Part shown: positions 18,931 through 28,613 of the stretch, one piece after another
How positions within the stretch are numbered: the stretch's first letter is position 1
How the letters are laid out: every line of letters starts with the position of its first letter
From: Acinetobacter piscicola
GTDB lineage: Bacteria > Pseudomonadota > Gammaproteobacteria > Pseudomonadales > Moraxellaceae
Direction: 5' to 3'
Assembly: GCF_015218165.1 (NCBI RefSeq)
Contig: NZ_CP048659.1
Location: 1,240,001 to 1,304,000 of the forward strand
DNA length: 64,000 nt
Made by a program: the position numbers and the translations under genes
Notes under the pieces: model-generated
What the model saw: the letters and a program-made list of their open reading frames with translations, nothing else
Database searches by the model: none
Told to the model about the DNA's origin: nothing

Positions 18931-20817
18931 ATGAAAATATTTGCGCTTTTGTGCACACTCGGTTTAACACCGCTGGCGTATGCAAGTTCAGTAGATCTTG
19001 CATCTATTCAAAAATATCAGCAACTTGCTGAACAAAAACAGCTTTACAAGCAGACTGCATGGCAACGTTTGTTATATGCCAATGCGCAAGGTCAAAGTGA
19101 AGTGCGTTATGACGGTTTTTTTCTCTCACCACATGGAAAGTCCGATTTAAAGCAAGAACTCAATGCCAATATTGCAGCACTGTTTGAAGCTGCTGCTGCC
19201 AATCAATCCATTCAATGTCGTTTTCCTGCCCGTAGTCATTGGTTAATTCAACAACTCGAAATTTCCAAAGCAGCATTGGCTCATGCAGATTGTGCTGAAT
19301 TGGATGAATGGATCGGGCAAATCAAACCTTATAAAGCTACTTTAATTTATGCCACAGATTTTATGGGCAATCCAAGCTCCATGTTTGGACATACCTTATT
19401 GCGACTAGATCCCAAAGATCAAAAACAACTAAATTTGGTGTCTTATGCACTTAATTATGCTGCTACGGTTCAGGGCGGTGAAGGTTGGTCTTATGCTTGG
19501 AAAGGCTTGACTGGGCAATATGATGGTGAATATTCACTGATGCCGTACTATCGGAAGGTGAAGGAATATGGTGATTTTGAAAGTCGTGATTTATGGGAAT
19601 ATGAACTCAGTTTAAATCCTGAAGAAACACGATTTTTAGTACAACATATTTGGGAAATGAAGCATGTTAAATTCCCTTATTATTTTATTAGTGACAATTG
19701 TGCCTATCGACTGCTTGGTTTGTTGGACATCGTCCGTCCTGAGCTGAATCTGCAAAAACAAAATCAAATTGCCTCCATTCCTATTGAAACTTTAAAAACC
19801 GTTCAAGACAATCATTTGATTCAGGATGTGCAATATCGTCCCGCTTTGGAAACGCAGTTGTTGGCTCAGTCACGTCAGCATGGGCAGCAATTGGCAAAAA
19901 CAGCACATCAACTCACCTTGTTAAACATCGATGAAATGCCTGAAATGCTGGCAAAATTTGATGCTATTGATCAAGCCAAAATACTGGAAATGGCTTATGA
20001 TGATCTATACTTGATGTTGATTTCCCACAAAATTGCAGCGCAAGAGGCACAGCCAAAATTACGTAAGATTTTGAGTTTACGCAGTCAACTTAATATTGAA
20101 AAACAACGTACTGAAGTTATACGCCCCCGCCATGATCCTGCTCAGGGGCACCACACCAAAAATACTTTCATTCAAGTGGGAGAAGTGCAGGGGCAACAGT
20201 TTGTCGAGTTGGGTTTACGTCAAGCGTATCATGATTTACTTGATCCACAAGGTGGATACCGCACAGGAACACAGTTAAATTTCTGGGATGGTACCCTTCA
20301 GTATCGTGATGATAAGTTGAAACTTGAACATTTTGATTTTCTTTCGGTCAATTCCTACAATCCGATCACGCCATTTAAAACACCTTTAACTTGGGGTTTT
20401 AATCTGGGGTGGCAACAAGAAGCCATCCATCAGGGGCAATTTAATTCAGATCAGCAGCATGGCGTATTACAACTGAAAACCCAATTTGGTTATAGTGTTG
20501 CCGATCAAAATCGGCAGCATGTGTGTTATGCCCAGTTACAATCACAAGCACAAGCAGGTAAATCGCTTGATGATGGTTGGCGTATCGGGCTTGGACCTAC
20601 GATGGGTTGCCAAAATATATGGACAGACCGTTTAAATAGCTTAGTACAGCTTGAATTGCCATATTGGCAGGATGCAAGTCAATGGAATTTACGTCTGAAT
20701 ACAGGTTTAAACTATGCGGTTGATGCACAAAACTCGCTGCGTATGACATGGCAATATCAACAACAAAATCATGTGGATTGGAGTAAAACCAGTTTGGGCT
20801 TTGTTCACTATTTTTAA
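18931..20817 (+). CDS. DUF4105 (Lnb N-terminal-like) periplasmic protein
   Basis: 628 residues with a signal peptide (KIFALLCTLGLTPLAYA). The N-terminal half has the DUF4105 features NPSSMFGHTLLRLDP and YYFISDNCAYRLLGLLD; the conserved His and Cys suggest a permuted papain-like hydrolase fold, which is an inference from the family. The C-terminal 250 residues alternate polar and aromatic residues (for example WRIGLGPTMGCQNIW, LRMTWQYQQQNH) and end in an aromatic residue, compatible with an outer-membrane beta-barrel. No convincing ribosome site; start chosen for the signal peptide. Confidence 0.75.
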   Translation: MKIFALLCTLGLTPLAYASSVDLASIQKYQQLAEQKQLYKQTAWQRLLYANAQGQSEVRYDGFFLSPHGKSDLKQELNANIAALFEAAAANQSIQCRFPARSHWLIQQLEISKAALAHADCAELDEWIGQIKPYKATLIYATDFMGNPSSMFGHTLLRLDPKDQKQLNLVSYALNYAATVQGGEGWSYAWKGLTGQYDGEYSLMPYYRKVKEYGDFESRDLWEYELSLNPEETRFLVQHIWEMKHVKFPYYFISDNCAYRLLGLLDIVRPELNLQKQNQIASIPIETLKTVQDNHLIQDVQYRPALETQLLAQSRQHGQQLAKTAHQLTLLNIDEMPEMLAKFDAIDQAKILEMAYDDLYLMLISHKIAAQEAQPKLRKILSLRSQLNIEKQRTEVIRPRHDPAQGHHTKNTFIQVGEVQGQQFVELGLRQAYHDLLDPQGGYRTGTQLNFWDGTLQYRDDKLKLEHFDFLSVNSYNPITPFKTPLTWGFNLGWQQEAIHQGQFNSDQQHGVLQLKTQFGYSVADQNRQHVCYAQLQSQAQAGKSLDDGWRIGLGPTMGCQNIWTDRLNSLVQLELPYWQDASQWNLRLNTGLNYAVDAQNSLRMTWQYQQQNHVDWSKTSLGFVHYF

Positions 20818-21078
20818 GGGATGGAAATGACCTAAAATAAGTTTTCAATCATTATGATGTCCACAACAGCAGTGGATTAAATCAATATTGATTTGGTTCA
20901 ACAGGTTAAGTTTATGCTCATGTATTTTTAGATGAAATTGCGAGCTAAGAAATGAAGTTTATATTATTAAATATAAATAGAAAAATTAACATCTTATTGC
21001 GGTGTAATGTGGCTATAAATTTTATTTCATAGTGTTATATTATTCATACTAATTTAAGAAAATATGAGAAATTTCTGT

Positions 21079-22434
21079 ATGAACGAAGCAAGCATAGTCG
21101 ATTTGTCCCGACAGTGGCAGTGGATTTGTGATGAATTTTCCAATACAGATTTGACTTATGCATTGCAGTTTATTCAGGATAATTCTTTTGTCTTAGTGTC
21201 CGAATTTTATAAAAAAATGATGGAAGAAAAGACCGCTTCCGAATTCCTTTCAGATGAAATTGTACAAAGTCGTTTGAAATCGTCATTGAATAATTGGTTG
21301 TTGGAAAGTTTTGAGGTGCCATTTCAAAAAAACTTTTATGAAATGGTGCAAAAGCAATTGAAAGTGGGTGAGGTTCATGCCCGTATTGGTATTCCATCGT
21401 GGTTGATTATCCGTGGCATTCGACAGATTGAAAAGAAAGTATTTTGCCTGCTGAATAAACCGCAACAAAATTTATTAAGCATTGCCAGCTACATTGTGCA
21501 GGTGTTGGGGTTTACCTCAGAAATTATGAGTCGAACCTATGAAGCCAAGGCTGAAATTAACAATGATATGAAACATACTTATCGTTTATTTTCAGCCATG
21601 CAAGATGTCGCTGTACAAAAAGATAAACAGCGCGGCAGTCTGCTTGATTGGGAAAATGAACTGATGTTTAAGGTTTTTTCTGATCAGACCAACTTTACCC
21701 ATACTTCTTTATCTAAGTCCGAATTTGGTTTGTGGTTTATACATAAAGCCGCCTATGCTTTTTCAAGTTCGGATCAGGTCAAAGAAATTATTAGTGGCAT
21801 TAAAAAAGTCGATGTGCTTAATCAAAAAATTATCAGCTGTGCAGATAAAACCTTCGCCATTCAATTGATTCAGGAAATCCGTAATCAGGATCGTGAAATT
21901 TTATTGTTAGTGGATCAACTCTTTCAAGTTTCTGAATATATTGGTTCAGGCAATGACTCGTTGACCCAATTATTGAATCGACGTTATTTAAATACAATTG
22001 TTTCACGCGAAACACTGTATGCACGCAAACATAAAACCCATTTGTCATTGCTTGCAATCGATGTCGATCATTTTAAACGGATTAATGATCAATATGGACA
22101 TGCCACAGGTGATACAGCACTGCAATTATTGGCAGAAGTGATATTGGAACACACTCGAGGCAGTGATTATGCTTTTCGCGTCGGTGGTGAAGAATTTTTG
22201 TTGCTACAAGTGGCTACAGATTTGAATATGGCTGAACAGATTGCTGAGAAGATTCGACAACGCATTCAGACATCAGAAATTTTATCGAGTACAGGTGTGG
22301 CAGTCCAATTTACCGTGAGCATTGGTGTGGTAAGTTATGATGGTCATCCAGATTATCAGCGTTTCTTAGAGTCAGCAGATACGGCTTTATATGCAGCAAA
22401 AAATAATGGGCGTAATTTGGTTTATATTGCATAA
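21079..22434 (+). CDS. Globin-coupled sensor diguanylate cyclase (DosC-like)
   Basis: Residues about 1-150 look like a haem-binding globin sensor, with the probable proximal histidine in VGEVHARIGIPSWLIIRG (about residue 100 from this start, close to His98 of E. coli DosC). A helical linker follows. The C-terminal GGDEF domain has VGGEEF as the active site and RGSD five residues before it, an intact product-inhibition (I-site) RxxD. It also has DVDHFKRINDQYGH for substrate and metal binding. Predicted role: oxygen- or NO-regulated synthesis of c-di-GMP. An in-frame ATG at 21064 is possible; neither has a strong ribosome site. Confidence 0.85.
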   Translation: MNEASIVDLSRQWQWICDEFSNTDLTYALQFIQDNSFVLVSEFYKKMMEEKTASEFLSDEIVQSRLKSSLNNWLLESFEVPFQKNFYEMVQKQLKVGEVHARIGIPSWLIIRGIRQIEKKVFCLLNKPQQNLLSIASYIVQVLGFTSEIMSRTYEAKAEINNDMKHTYRLFSAMQDVAVQKDKQRGSLLDWENELMFKVFSDQTNFTHTSLSKSEFGLWFIHKAAYAFSSSDQVKEIISGIKKVDVLNQKIISCADKTFAIQLIQEIRNQDREILLLVDQLFQVSEYIGSGNDSLTQLLNRRYLNTIVSRETLYARKHKTHLSLLAIDVDHFKRINDQYGHATGDTALQLLAEVILEHTRGSDYAFRVGGEEFLLLQVATDLNMAEQIAEKIRQRIQTSEILSSTGVAVQFTVSIGVVSYDGHPDYQRFLESADTALYAAKNNGRNLVYIA

Positions 22435-22536
22435 TTTTGATGTACGGATTGAAAATGTTGGATGAGTACGATTTTTAAGTGGTATTTGATTTGAAACGGG
22501 TATACTGAAATCTGTTTTCAGCTTTAAAAATCATCA

Positions 22537-23256
22537 ATGCATATGTGGAAATTCGCCATTTTTACAGTCTCAATCTTGTTCACGTGTATTGTGGATGCAA
22601 CGCCGTCATTTGCATCTGACCAAGGCGCATATGACCAAAAAAAAGTAATCAAAATTGCCCAACTTGTGATTAAAACACAGATTTTAAATGATCCTGACCC
22701 TAATCAAACCTATGATCAACTTGTTGCAGAAATGGTAGCAGATCCTGATCTTAAGGCAGAAATAAAACGCTATCGGGATGCATTTCCCAAACAAGGGATT
22801 GCTAATTATTTACGTGAAATGAATAGCAAAGGTCTGAATATACAAGAGAAAAAGCAGATGTTGGCTGTGATTGATGAAGAAATTCAGCAGACTTCCACGC
22901 TGTTTAAAAGTTGCAGGGCATTGAATGAGATTCAGGTCATTCATGATCAACTACTGAACATTAAGATTCGCTGTCAAGTTCCTAAGGTTTCATCGGAAAA
23001 GATAAATGCCTTTCAGCAACAACTTGAAACCTTGAGCAGAGAGGATGCGGTACAGTTTAAAATTGAATATTTACGTTTGAAACAGCAATTTTTAGCACAA
23101 GCCAATGTGGTGAGTTTTGATAGCCTCTTATGGATTGATCTTGAAGATTTACCTATTTATCGTGCAGCGATAGAACGGGGGGATGGATTTCCCAATAGGG
23201 TCATCGACCAGCGTGATCAAGCACTCACACCATATAAATCTGCGCCACCAAAATAA
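22537..23256 (+). CDS. Secreted protein of unknown function
   Basis: I do not recognise this 239-residue protein. It has a signal peptide (WKFAIFTVSILFTCIVDATPSFA), then a mostly helical, Gln/Glu/Lys-rich region with two cysteines (KSCRAL and IRCQV) that could form a disulfide. In-frame starts at 22537 and 22543 are equivalent. It converges on the cupin gene. Confidence 0.6.
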   Translation: MHMWKFAIFTVSILFTCIVDATPSFASDQGAYDQKKVIKIAQLVIKTQILNDPDPNQTYDQLVAEMVADPDLKAEIKRYRDAFPKQGIANYLREMNSKGLNIQEKKQMLAVIDEEIQQTSTLFKSCRALNEIQVIHDQLLNIKIRCQVPKVSSEKINAFQQQLETLSREDAVQFKIEYLRLKQQFLAQANVVSFDSLLWIDLEDLPIYRAAIERGDGFPNRVIDQRDQALTPYKSAPPK

Positions 23257-23270
23257 ATGTACTACAGTGT

Positions 23271-23630
23271 TTAGCTTTCAACGACAACAAAATATTTTTT
23301 CACAGCTTCAAGCACTTCAAAAGTTCCGACAAAACTCGGTGGAATCACACCTGCTTCACCCGCTTTCACTTCAATATAATCATTATTTTCTGCATTGTGA
23401 ATGCGAACAACACCTTCAAGAAGAGTAAAAAACTCTTGTTTATTGTCTGCAAATACAATATTCCACGCACCGACTTCGCATTGCCAAATCCCACAATTCA
23501 TATGGGGATGTTCATATAAACTTTGGGTCAGACGTTTTGGGTTGCCTTTAACCAAACGATCCGTACGTGGATAGTCCACGGTGCTTTCACTGTGCGTTAA
23601 ACCTTGACCTGCCAAATAAATCGATGACAT
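23271..23630 (-). CDS. Small cupin-domain protein
   Basis: 119 residues, a single cupin fold of the DUF861 type: CGIWQCEVGAWNI, FFTLLEGVVRIHN and KAGEAGVIPPSFVGTFEV. The metal histidines of the classical cupin are largely missing, as in many DUF861 members. Function unknown. It is downstream of folE but a terminator separates them. Confidence 0.7.
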   Translation of the reverse strand: MSSIYLAGQGLTHSESTVDYPRTDRLVKGNPKRLTQSLYEHPHMNCGIWQCEVGAWNIVFADNKQEFFTLLEGVVRIHNAENNDYIEVKAGEAGVIPPSFVGTFEVLEAVKKYFVVVES

Positions 23631-23646
23631 TTTAACAATCCATTTT

Positions 23647-23674
23647 ATAAAAAAGCCTCAAAAATTTGAGGCTT
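23647..23674 (-). terminator. Rho-independent terminator downstream of folE
   Basis: AAGCCTCAAA (23653-23662) and TTTGAGGCTT (23665-23674) form a perfect 10-bp stem with a 2-base apex; the minus strand then has six T residues. Confidence 0.85.
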
Positions 23675-23693
23675 AAATGATTTAATCAAATGA

Positions 23694-24248
23694 TTAGTGT
23701 GCTTCAGGGACAGCCAAAAGAAATTCACGACGTGCTTCTTTATCGGTTTTAAAATCACCCACGAAAGATACGGTACGTGTAGTCGATTCTTGCTTGCTGA
23801 CACCACGCATCATCATACACATATGTGCTGAATCAATCACCACAGCAACACCACGGGCATTGGTCACTTCTGCAACAGCATCCGCAATTTGCTTGGTGAG
23901 TTGTTCCTGAATTTGTAAGCGACGGGCAAACATTTCCGTGATACGGGCAAATTTAGATAAGCCTAAAACATTACCTGAAGGTAAGTAGGCAATATGCACA
24001 CGACCATGAAATGGCAATAAATGATGCTCACATAAAGAATAGAACTCGATATTTTTAACCAAGACCATTTCATCATTGTCAGAAGGGAAGACCGCATTAT
24101 TGGTCACTTCTTCCAGCGTTTTGCTATAGCCAGACGTCAAGTACGAAAAAGCTTTAGCCGCACGCATGGGCGTATCTTTCAGACCAGGACGGTCTAAGTC
24201 CTCGCCAACGGCAGTTAAAATATTTGCGTAGGATTGCTGCATAGACAT
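23694..24248 (-). CDS. folE: GTP cyclohydrolase I
   Basis: First enzyme of folate (and tetrahydropterin) synthesis, GTP to dihydroneopterin triphosphate. Zinc and catalytic residues appear in [20 protein letters not shown] and in [16 protein letters not shown]. 184 residues matches the short bacterial form. Two in-frame ATGs (24248 and 24242) are possible. Confidence 0.94.
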   Translation of the reverse strand: MSMQQSYANILTAVGEDLDRPGLKDTPMRAAKAFSYLTSGYSKTLEEVTNNAVFPSDNDEMVLVKNIEFYSLCEHHLLPFHGRVHIAYLPSGNVLGLSKFARITEMFARRLQIQEQLTKQIADAVAEVTNARGVAVVIDSAHMCMMMRGVSKQESTTRTVSFVGDFKTDKEARREFLLAVPEAH

Positions 24249-24382
24249 AAAACGTGTTCACTTATACGGATTGAACAAGGACGGCATTGTAGCAGAAAAA
24301 CATCAAATATTTTCCAACTACGGGATAAACCGTCATTTAAATAAAATTTTTACGGAGGTTTGCCTGTTTGACATACAGTAAA

Positions 24383-25084
24383 TCAAGATTCTTTGGCAAA
24401 TTTTGGATTTTTTTCTGCACGTTTCAATAGAACCAGAACAGCGCCTGTACCCCCTTGTTTTTCAGGTGCGCTGACAAATGCCAATACATCACGGTGCTGA
24501 CGTAGCCAACCATTGACATACGTTTTTAAAATGGCATCAGGACCTTTGCCATGCACGATTTTAATCACATTCTGATTTTCTTCTTTGGCAATTTGAATAA
24601 TTTGCAAAACGGCTGAACGAGCTTCTTCGACCGTACAACCATGCAAATCTACCGCTTCAAACCAACGCAGATTACCTGCTTTTAAGTCTTCAAAGACTTT
24701 GTGTTGTAAGGTCGCAATGCGATAACTTAATGCAGCTTGGCTTGCTACAGGGTTTAAAATAGCTTGAGTATCAGACAGTTCTGCCTCATTGACTTCAAAT
24801 GCACCTTCAGCCGCAGCACGTTTGGCTAAGGTCTTTGCATCAGGTTTTTTACGAATATCTTTACGCTCGATTTTGGCAATATTACTATTATCGAGTTTTT
24901 TAACGCCGCCCAAAGCTGTTTTAAATAAATCTGCATCGCTGATTTCTTCAGATGCAGTTTCTTGAACTTTCTTAGGTTCAGGCTGTGCTGCAACTTTTGA
25001 AGAATGCGGATGAGTGATTTGTTTCTTGAATTGTTTTAATAAATCGAGTTGTGATTTGGAAAATGGAGAATCAGAATTACTCAT
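24383..25084 (-). CDS. Smr domain protein
   Basis: The C-terminal 90 residues form an Smr domain (VDLHGCTVEEARSAV and VKIVHGKGPDAILK), a nicking-endonuclease or RNA-cleavage fold found in MutS2 and in stand-alone proteins such as YdaL/SmrA. The N-terminal half is charged and probably disordered. Start is ATG 25084; the longer TTG form at 25102 is weaker. Role in RNA or DNA processing is inferred. Confidence 0.82.
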   Translation of the reverse strand: MSNSDSPFSKSQLDLLKQFKKQITHPHSSKVAAQPEPKKVQETASEEISDADLFKTALGGVKKLDNSNIAKIERKDIRKKPDAKTLAKRAAAEGAFEVNEAELSDTQAILNPVASQAALSYRIATLQHKVFEDLKAGNLRWFEAVDLHGCTVEEARSAVLQIIQIAKEENQNVIKIVHGKGPDAILKTYVNGWLRQHRDVLAFVSAPEKQGGTGAVLVLLKRAEKNPKFAKES

Positions 25085-25238
25085 AATATTTAAAACAGTC
25101 AATGAACAGAATTTGTTGACTATTATAGCTTAAATTGGCGATTTTTGAAGTGTATTGGTTTTATTGTATAGATAGAATTCTAAGTGGGATAGTATGAAAG
25201 AAATGCTAAATCTTAAATTATTTAGTTAAAAAAATCTT

Positions 25239-25682
25239 TCATATATCTTCCTCAATAATTCCATCTTTGTATTTTAAAAAGACAGCTTCATTTTCTAAAA
25301 TTTCATATAGCTCATCATACATTTTAGGATCATCAATCAAATCCATAAAATCATGATTAATAAAACAATCATACTCAACGTAATCTTGATCGATAAAGTA
25401 TCTATAGCTATATACCATTAAACATGTAGATTTTATATTTGTAATGAGAGATTGGTATTTGGGAAATTTTTTTAAGAAAATATTTTGTGAAAATTCATTG
25501 ATTTGTGGAATAATTTTGTAGTCAGACAAATATCTGCGCTTCACTTTTTGATGAAAATTCAACATCTCATGATGTTTGGTAAATTCTATATAAATTAAAG
25601 TGTCACCAATTTGATGCTCATGAAGTACATTTCCATTTTTCAAGGGTTGAGTACCCATTGGACTTGAGAAATTTATATCCAT
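25239..25682 (-). CDS. Unrecognised protein in an AT-rich pocket
   Basis: 147 residues, no family recognised. It is acidic at the C-terminus (ends EDI), rich in Tyr, Phe and Ile, without a signal peptide or membrane segment. The start follows AAGAAG. By eye its base composition is more AT-rich than the flanking smr and trpC genes, suggesting later acquisition. Confidence 0.55.
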   Translation of the reverse strand: MDINFSSPMGTQPLKNGNVLHEHQIGDTLIYIEFTKHHEMLNFHQKVKRRYLSDYKIIPQINEFSQNIFLKKFPKYQSLITNIKSTCLMVYSYRYFIDQDYVEYDCFINHDFMDLIDDPKMYDELYEILENEAVFLKYKDGIIEEDI

Positions 25683-25747
25683 TTTTTTCTTCTTTTTTAA
25701 TACTAAGTCAGCTTAATCGATTGATCAAGCTGACATTTAAAAGTTGA

Positions 25748-26554
25748 TCAAACCTTCTCAGGCACACCAAACAACTCTGCAAAAGCATGATCAGGACGTG
25801 GTTGTTTCATAAAACTTTCGCCAACCAAGAATGCATGAATGTCATGTTCCTGCATTTTTCGAACATCTTCAGGGGTGGCAATTCCGCTTTCAGTAATCAG
25901 CAAACGAGAAGGATCAAGCAACTTTTTCAAACGGAAAGATGTATTTAAATCGACATCAAAGGTTTTTAGATTACGATTATTCACGCCCAATAAACAACGC
26001 TCAGAAAGCTTCATTGCACGTTCAAGTTCTTCCTCATCATGGACTTCAACCAATACATCCAGATTGTGTTCAAATGCGGTTTTCGACATTTCTTCGAGTT
26101 GCTGATCTGACAAACTTGCCACAATCAACAAAATACAATCTGCATGTAAAGCACGCGCTTCAATCACACCATAAGGATCAATTAAAAAATCCTTACGCAG
26201 GGCAGGTAAGTCACAATGGCTGCGCGCGATTTGGATGTTTTCATCCGCACCCTGAAAGAAATCGATATCCGTTAACACAGACAAACATGCTGCACCTGCA
26301 TGTTGATATTGTTCAGCAATTTCAGCAGGATTAAAGTTTTCACGAATAATACCTTTGGACGGAGATGCTTTTTTAATTTCAGCAATCACCGCAGGACGTT
26401 TACTGTGCAAAGCGTTGGCAAAACCACGTACAGGTGTTGCTGCCTGAGCAAGTTCTTCAACATCTTTTAAACTGCGTTGTTTTAAACGTGCTGCAAATTC
26501 TTCGTGTTTACGATCTACAATTTTACCTAAAATGGTATTGGCGATATCCACCAT
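25748..26554 (-). CDS. trpC: Indole-3-glycerol phosphate synthase
   Basis: Tryptophan synthesis, ring closure of CdRP to indoleglycerol phosphate. TIM-barrel signatures: VIAEIKKASPSKGIIRE, LRKDFLIDPYG, LLGVNNRNLKTF and LITESGIATPEDV. 268 residues, monofunctional. Third gene of trpG-trpD-trpC, 30 bases after trpD. Confidence 0.96.
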   Translation of the reverse strand: MVDIANTILGKIVDRKHEEFAARLKQRSLKDVEELAQAATPVRGFANALHSKRPAVIAEIKKASPSKGIIRENFNPAEIAEQYQHAGAACLSVLTDIDFFQGADENIQIARSHCDLPALRKDFLIDPYGVIEARALHADCILLIVASLSDQQLEEMSKTAFEHNLDVLVEVHDEEELERAMKLSERCLLGVNNRNLKTFDVDLNTSFRLKKLLDPSRLLITESGIATPEDVRKMQEHDIHAFLVGESFMKQPRPDHAFAELFGVPEKV

Positions 26555-26584
26555 AATGATATTCCTTAAATTTTGGCTAAATGC

Positions 26585-27631
26585 TTAAGCTTCGTATTCT
26601 TTGAGGGTTTTGGTAAATTCTGACAAAACGCCCATTTTTTCCAAAGCTTGTCCGCCATAAATAATGTCATGTGCCAAAGCCACACCTTGTTTATAGGAGT
26701 TGGTTAAGCCTGAAACATAAATCCCTGCACCTGCATTTAAAGCAATCATGTTGGCTGCTTTTTCACCTTTTGCCGATTTTTTCTTACCCAAAGCGTCTTT
26801 AATCAGTGCAAGACTTTCAGCAGCACTGTCTACAGATAATCCTGTTAATGTCTGAGACTCAATCTCAACCTCTTCAGGCTGAATCATCCATTCAGTCACT
26901 TCACCATTTTTAAGTTCAGCCACATAAGTTGCTGAAGCTAGACTGATTTCATCCAAACCATCTTTGGAGTGAACCACCATCACATGCTCAGCACCAAGTT
27001 GCTTTAAAACTTCCGCCATAGGACGGCAAAGTTCAGTGGAAAATACACCAATGACAAAGCGCTTCACCCCAGCCGGATTCGTAAGCGGACCAAGAAGATT
27101 GAAAATACTACGGAAACCCAACTCTTTACGGGGGCCAGCTGCATATTTCATGGCTTTGTGATGATTTGGAGCAAATAAGAAACCGACGCCCATCTCACGG
27201 ATACATCGTTCTGTTTGTTGCATATTTAAATCAAGGTTGATGCCTGCCTGTTCCAATAAGTCAGAAGAGCCTGACTTGGATGACACACCACGGTTACCAT
27301 GTTTGGCAATGGTTGCACCTGCAGCTGCAATGACAAAAGAAGATGCGGTCGAGACATTAAATAAATTTTGTCCGTCGCCGCCTGTACCGACAATATCGAC
27401 TAAATAGGGAATATCACTGACATCGATTTTGATGGCAAATTCACGCATGACACGTGCCGCTGCGGTGATTTCATCAATACTTTCACCTTTTTGGCGTAAA
27501 CCCATCATCAATGCACCAATTTGGGCATCAGATGCTTCACCGCTCATAATGGTACGCATCACTGCTTCCATTTGCGGTTGAGTCAGTTCAATATTTTTGG
27601 TGATGTTATTTAAAGCTTGTTGAATATTCAT
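26585..27631 (-). CDS. trpD: Anthranilate phosphoribosyltransferase
   Basis: Adds PRPP-derived ribose phosphate to anthranilate. Signatures: [38 protein letters not shown] and [19 protein letters not shown]. Start is ATG 27631; a GTG nine bases earlier (27640) is also in frame. It begins 14 bases after trpG. Confidence 0.96.
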   Translation of the reverse strand: MNIQQALNNITKNIELTQPQMEAVMRTIMSGEASDAQIGALMMGLRQKGESIDEITAAARVMREFAIKIDVSDIPYLVDIVGTGGDGQNLFNVSTASSFVIAAAGATIAKHGNRGVSSKSGSSDLLEQAGINLDLNMQQTERCIREMGVGFLFAPNHHKAMKYAAGPRKELGFRSIFNLLGPLTNPAGVKRFVIGVFSTELCRPMAEVLKQLGAEHVMVVHSKDGLDEISLASATYVAELKNGEVTEWMIQPEEVEIESQTLTGLSVDSAAESLALIKDALGKKKSAKGEKAANMIALNAGAGIYVSGLTNSYKQGVALAHDIIYGGQALEKMGVLSEFTKTLKEYEA

Positions 27632-27644
27632 TTGGGTCACTCAA

Positions 27645-28229
27645 TTATGCATAAATATCTAAAAAGTTCTTGAAGACTTGGTGTCCGTGTTGGCTCAGGA
27701 TGGATTCAGGATGGAACTGCACGCCTTCTATTGGCAATGTCTTATGTTTTACACCCATGATTTCTTCTATTGAGCCATCGGCTTCATTGGTCCAGCAAGT
27801 GACTTCAAGACATTCAGGCAAAGTCGCTTGATCAATCACTAAAGAGTGATAGCGAGTTGCTGAGAATGGAGAAGGTAAATTGCTGAAAATGCCTGTATCA
27901 CTGTGGTACATGTCAGATAAACGACCATGCATCACGGTTTTGGCACGAACAATGTCACCACCAAAAGCCTGTCCAATTGCTTGATGTCCAAGACAGACGC
28001 CAAGGGTTGGAATTTTCCCTGCAAAATGCTGAATCGCAGGCACAGAAACGCCAGCTTCAGATGGAGAGCAAGGACCAGGACCAATCACAAGATACTTTGG
28101 TTGCCATCGCTCAATATCTTCCAAAGTCACGGCATCATTACGGACGACTTTTACTTCTTGATTTAACTCGCCAAAATATTGGACGATGTTGTAGGTAAAA
28201 GAGTCATAGTTGTCGATCATGAGAAGCAT
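27645..28229 (-). CDS. trpG: Anthranilate synthase glutamine amidotransferase subunit
   Basis: Supplies ammonia to TrpE. Triad-type features: [15 protein letters not shown] with the nucleophilic Cys and VQFHPESI with the histidine. The start [14 protein letters not shown] at 28229 matches the family; a longer reading frame to 28301 runs into repeats near the prophage border. AAGGGA lies about 10 bases upstream. The normal upstream regulatory region may have been replaced or displaced by the prophage. Confidence 0.95.
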   Translation of the reverse strand: MLLMIDNYDSFTYNIVQYFGELNQEVKVVRNDAVTLEDIERWQPKYLVIGPGPCSPSEAGVSVPAIQHFAGKIPTLGVCLGHQAIGQAFGGDIVRAKTVMHGRLSDMYHSDTGIFSNLPSPFSATRYHSLVIDQATLPECLEVTCWTNEADGSIEEIMGVKHKTLPIEGVQFHPESILSQHGHQVFKNFLDIYA

Positions 28230-28278
28230 ATTAAACGTATCCCTTTGGATTTTATGAATAACTTTAATAAACTTTATT

Positions 28279-28302
28279 TTGGTACTCAATTTGGTACTCA
28301 AT
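28279..28302. repeat. Two tandem 12-bp repeats at the host-prophage border
   Basis: TTGGTACTCAAT occurs twice head to tail between trpG and the first phage gene. The position suggests the left attachment region or integrase arm-type sites. The partner site at the other prophage end is outside the window, so this is unproven. Confidence 0.4.
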
Positions 28303-28332
28303 ATTGAAAAAATACCTAATTTTTTAGCACGT

Positions 28333-28356
28333 AAAAAAGCCGCTTATTAAGCGGCT
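28333..28356 (-). terminator. Rho-independent terminator ending the leftward phage operon
   Basis: AGCCGCTT (28338-28345) pairs with AAGCGGCT (28349-28356) across ATT; the minus strand then has six T residues. The stop codon of the last phage gene lies inside the stem. Confidence 0.85.
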
Positions 28357-28613
28357 ACTGTATCAGATTCCGAGGTGTTTGTGACAACTGACTGCACATA
28401 AGAAAGTAGCCAATAACTTTTTCGACCATCTTTATGTGGTTTTGCATATCGACCATCTCGGATGCGAGCATCAAGTGTTTCAGGTTCGATATTTAACATG
28501 TGAGCAAATTCTTGTCGCCCAATTCTTCTTTCAATCAAACTCTGCTTTGAAAGTAGCTCAACAGCATGAGTCATTCGTTCAATAATTGCAGAATCAACTT
28601 TAACTATAGCCAT
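28347..28613 (-). CDS. Phage DNA-binding-like protein, excisionase candidate
   Basis: 88 residues from ATG 28613 (GGGAGG upstream; ATGA overlap with the preceding gene). The centre IGRQEFAHMLNIEPETLDARIRDG reads like a helix-turn-helix followed by a basic wing (KPHKDGRKSYW), as in AlpA- or MerR-like excisionases. It is the phage gene nearest to the host border, which fits an excision or directionality role. No integrase is next to it. Confidence 0.45.
   Translation of the reverse strand: MAIVKVDSAIIERMTHAVELLSKQSLIERRIGRQEFAHMLNIEPETLDARIRDGRYAKPHKDGRKSYWLLSYVQSVVTNTSESDTVAA

Noticed and set aside
25939..26334. 131-residue plus-strand ORF opposite trpC
   Set aside because: Antisense shadow of a conserved enzyme gene.
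28230..28346. tRNA gene as attachment site
   Set aside because: No cloverleaf arms or CCA end are visible near the border; only the tandem 12-mers.
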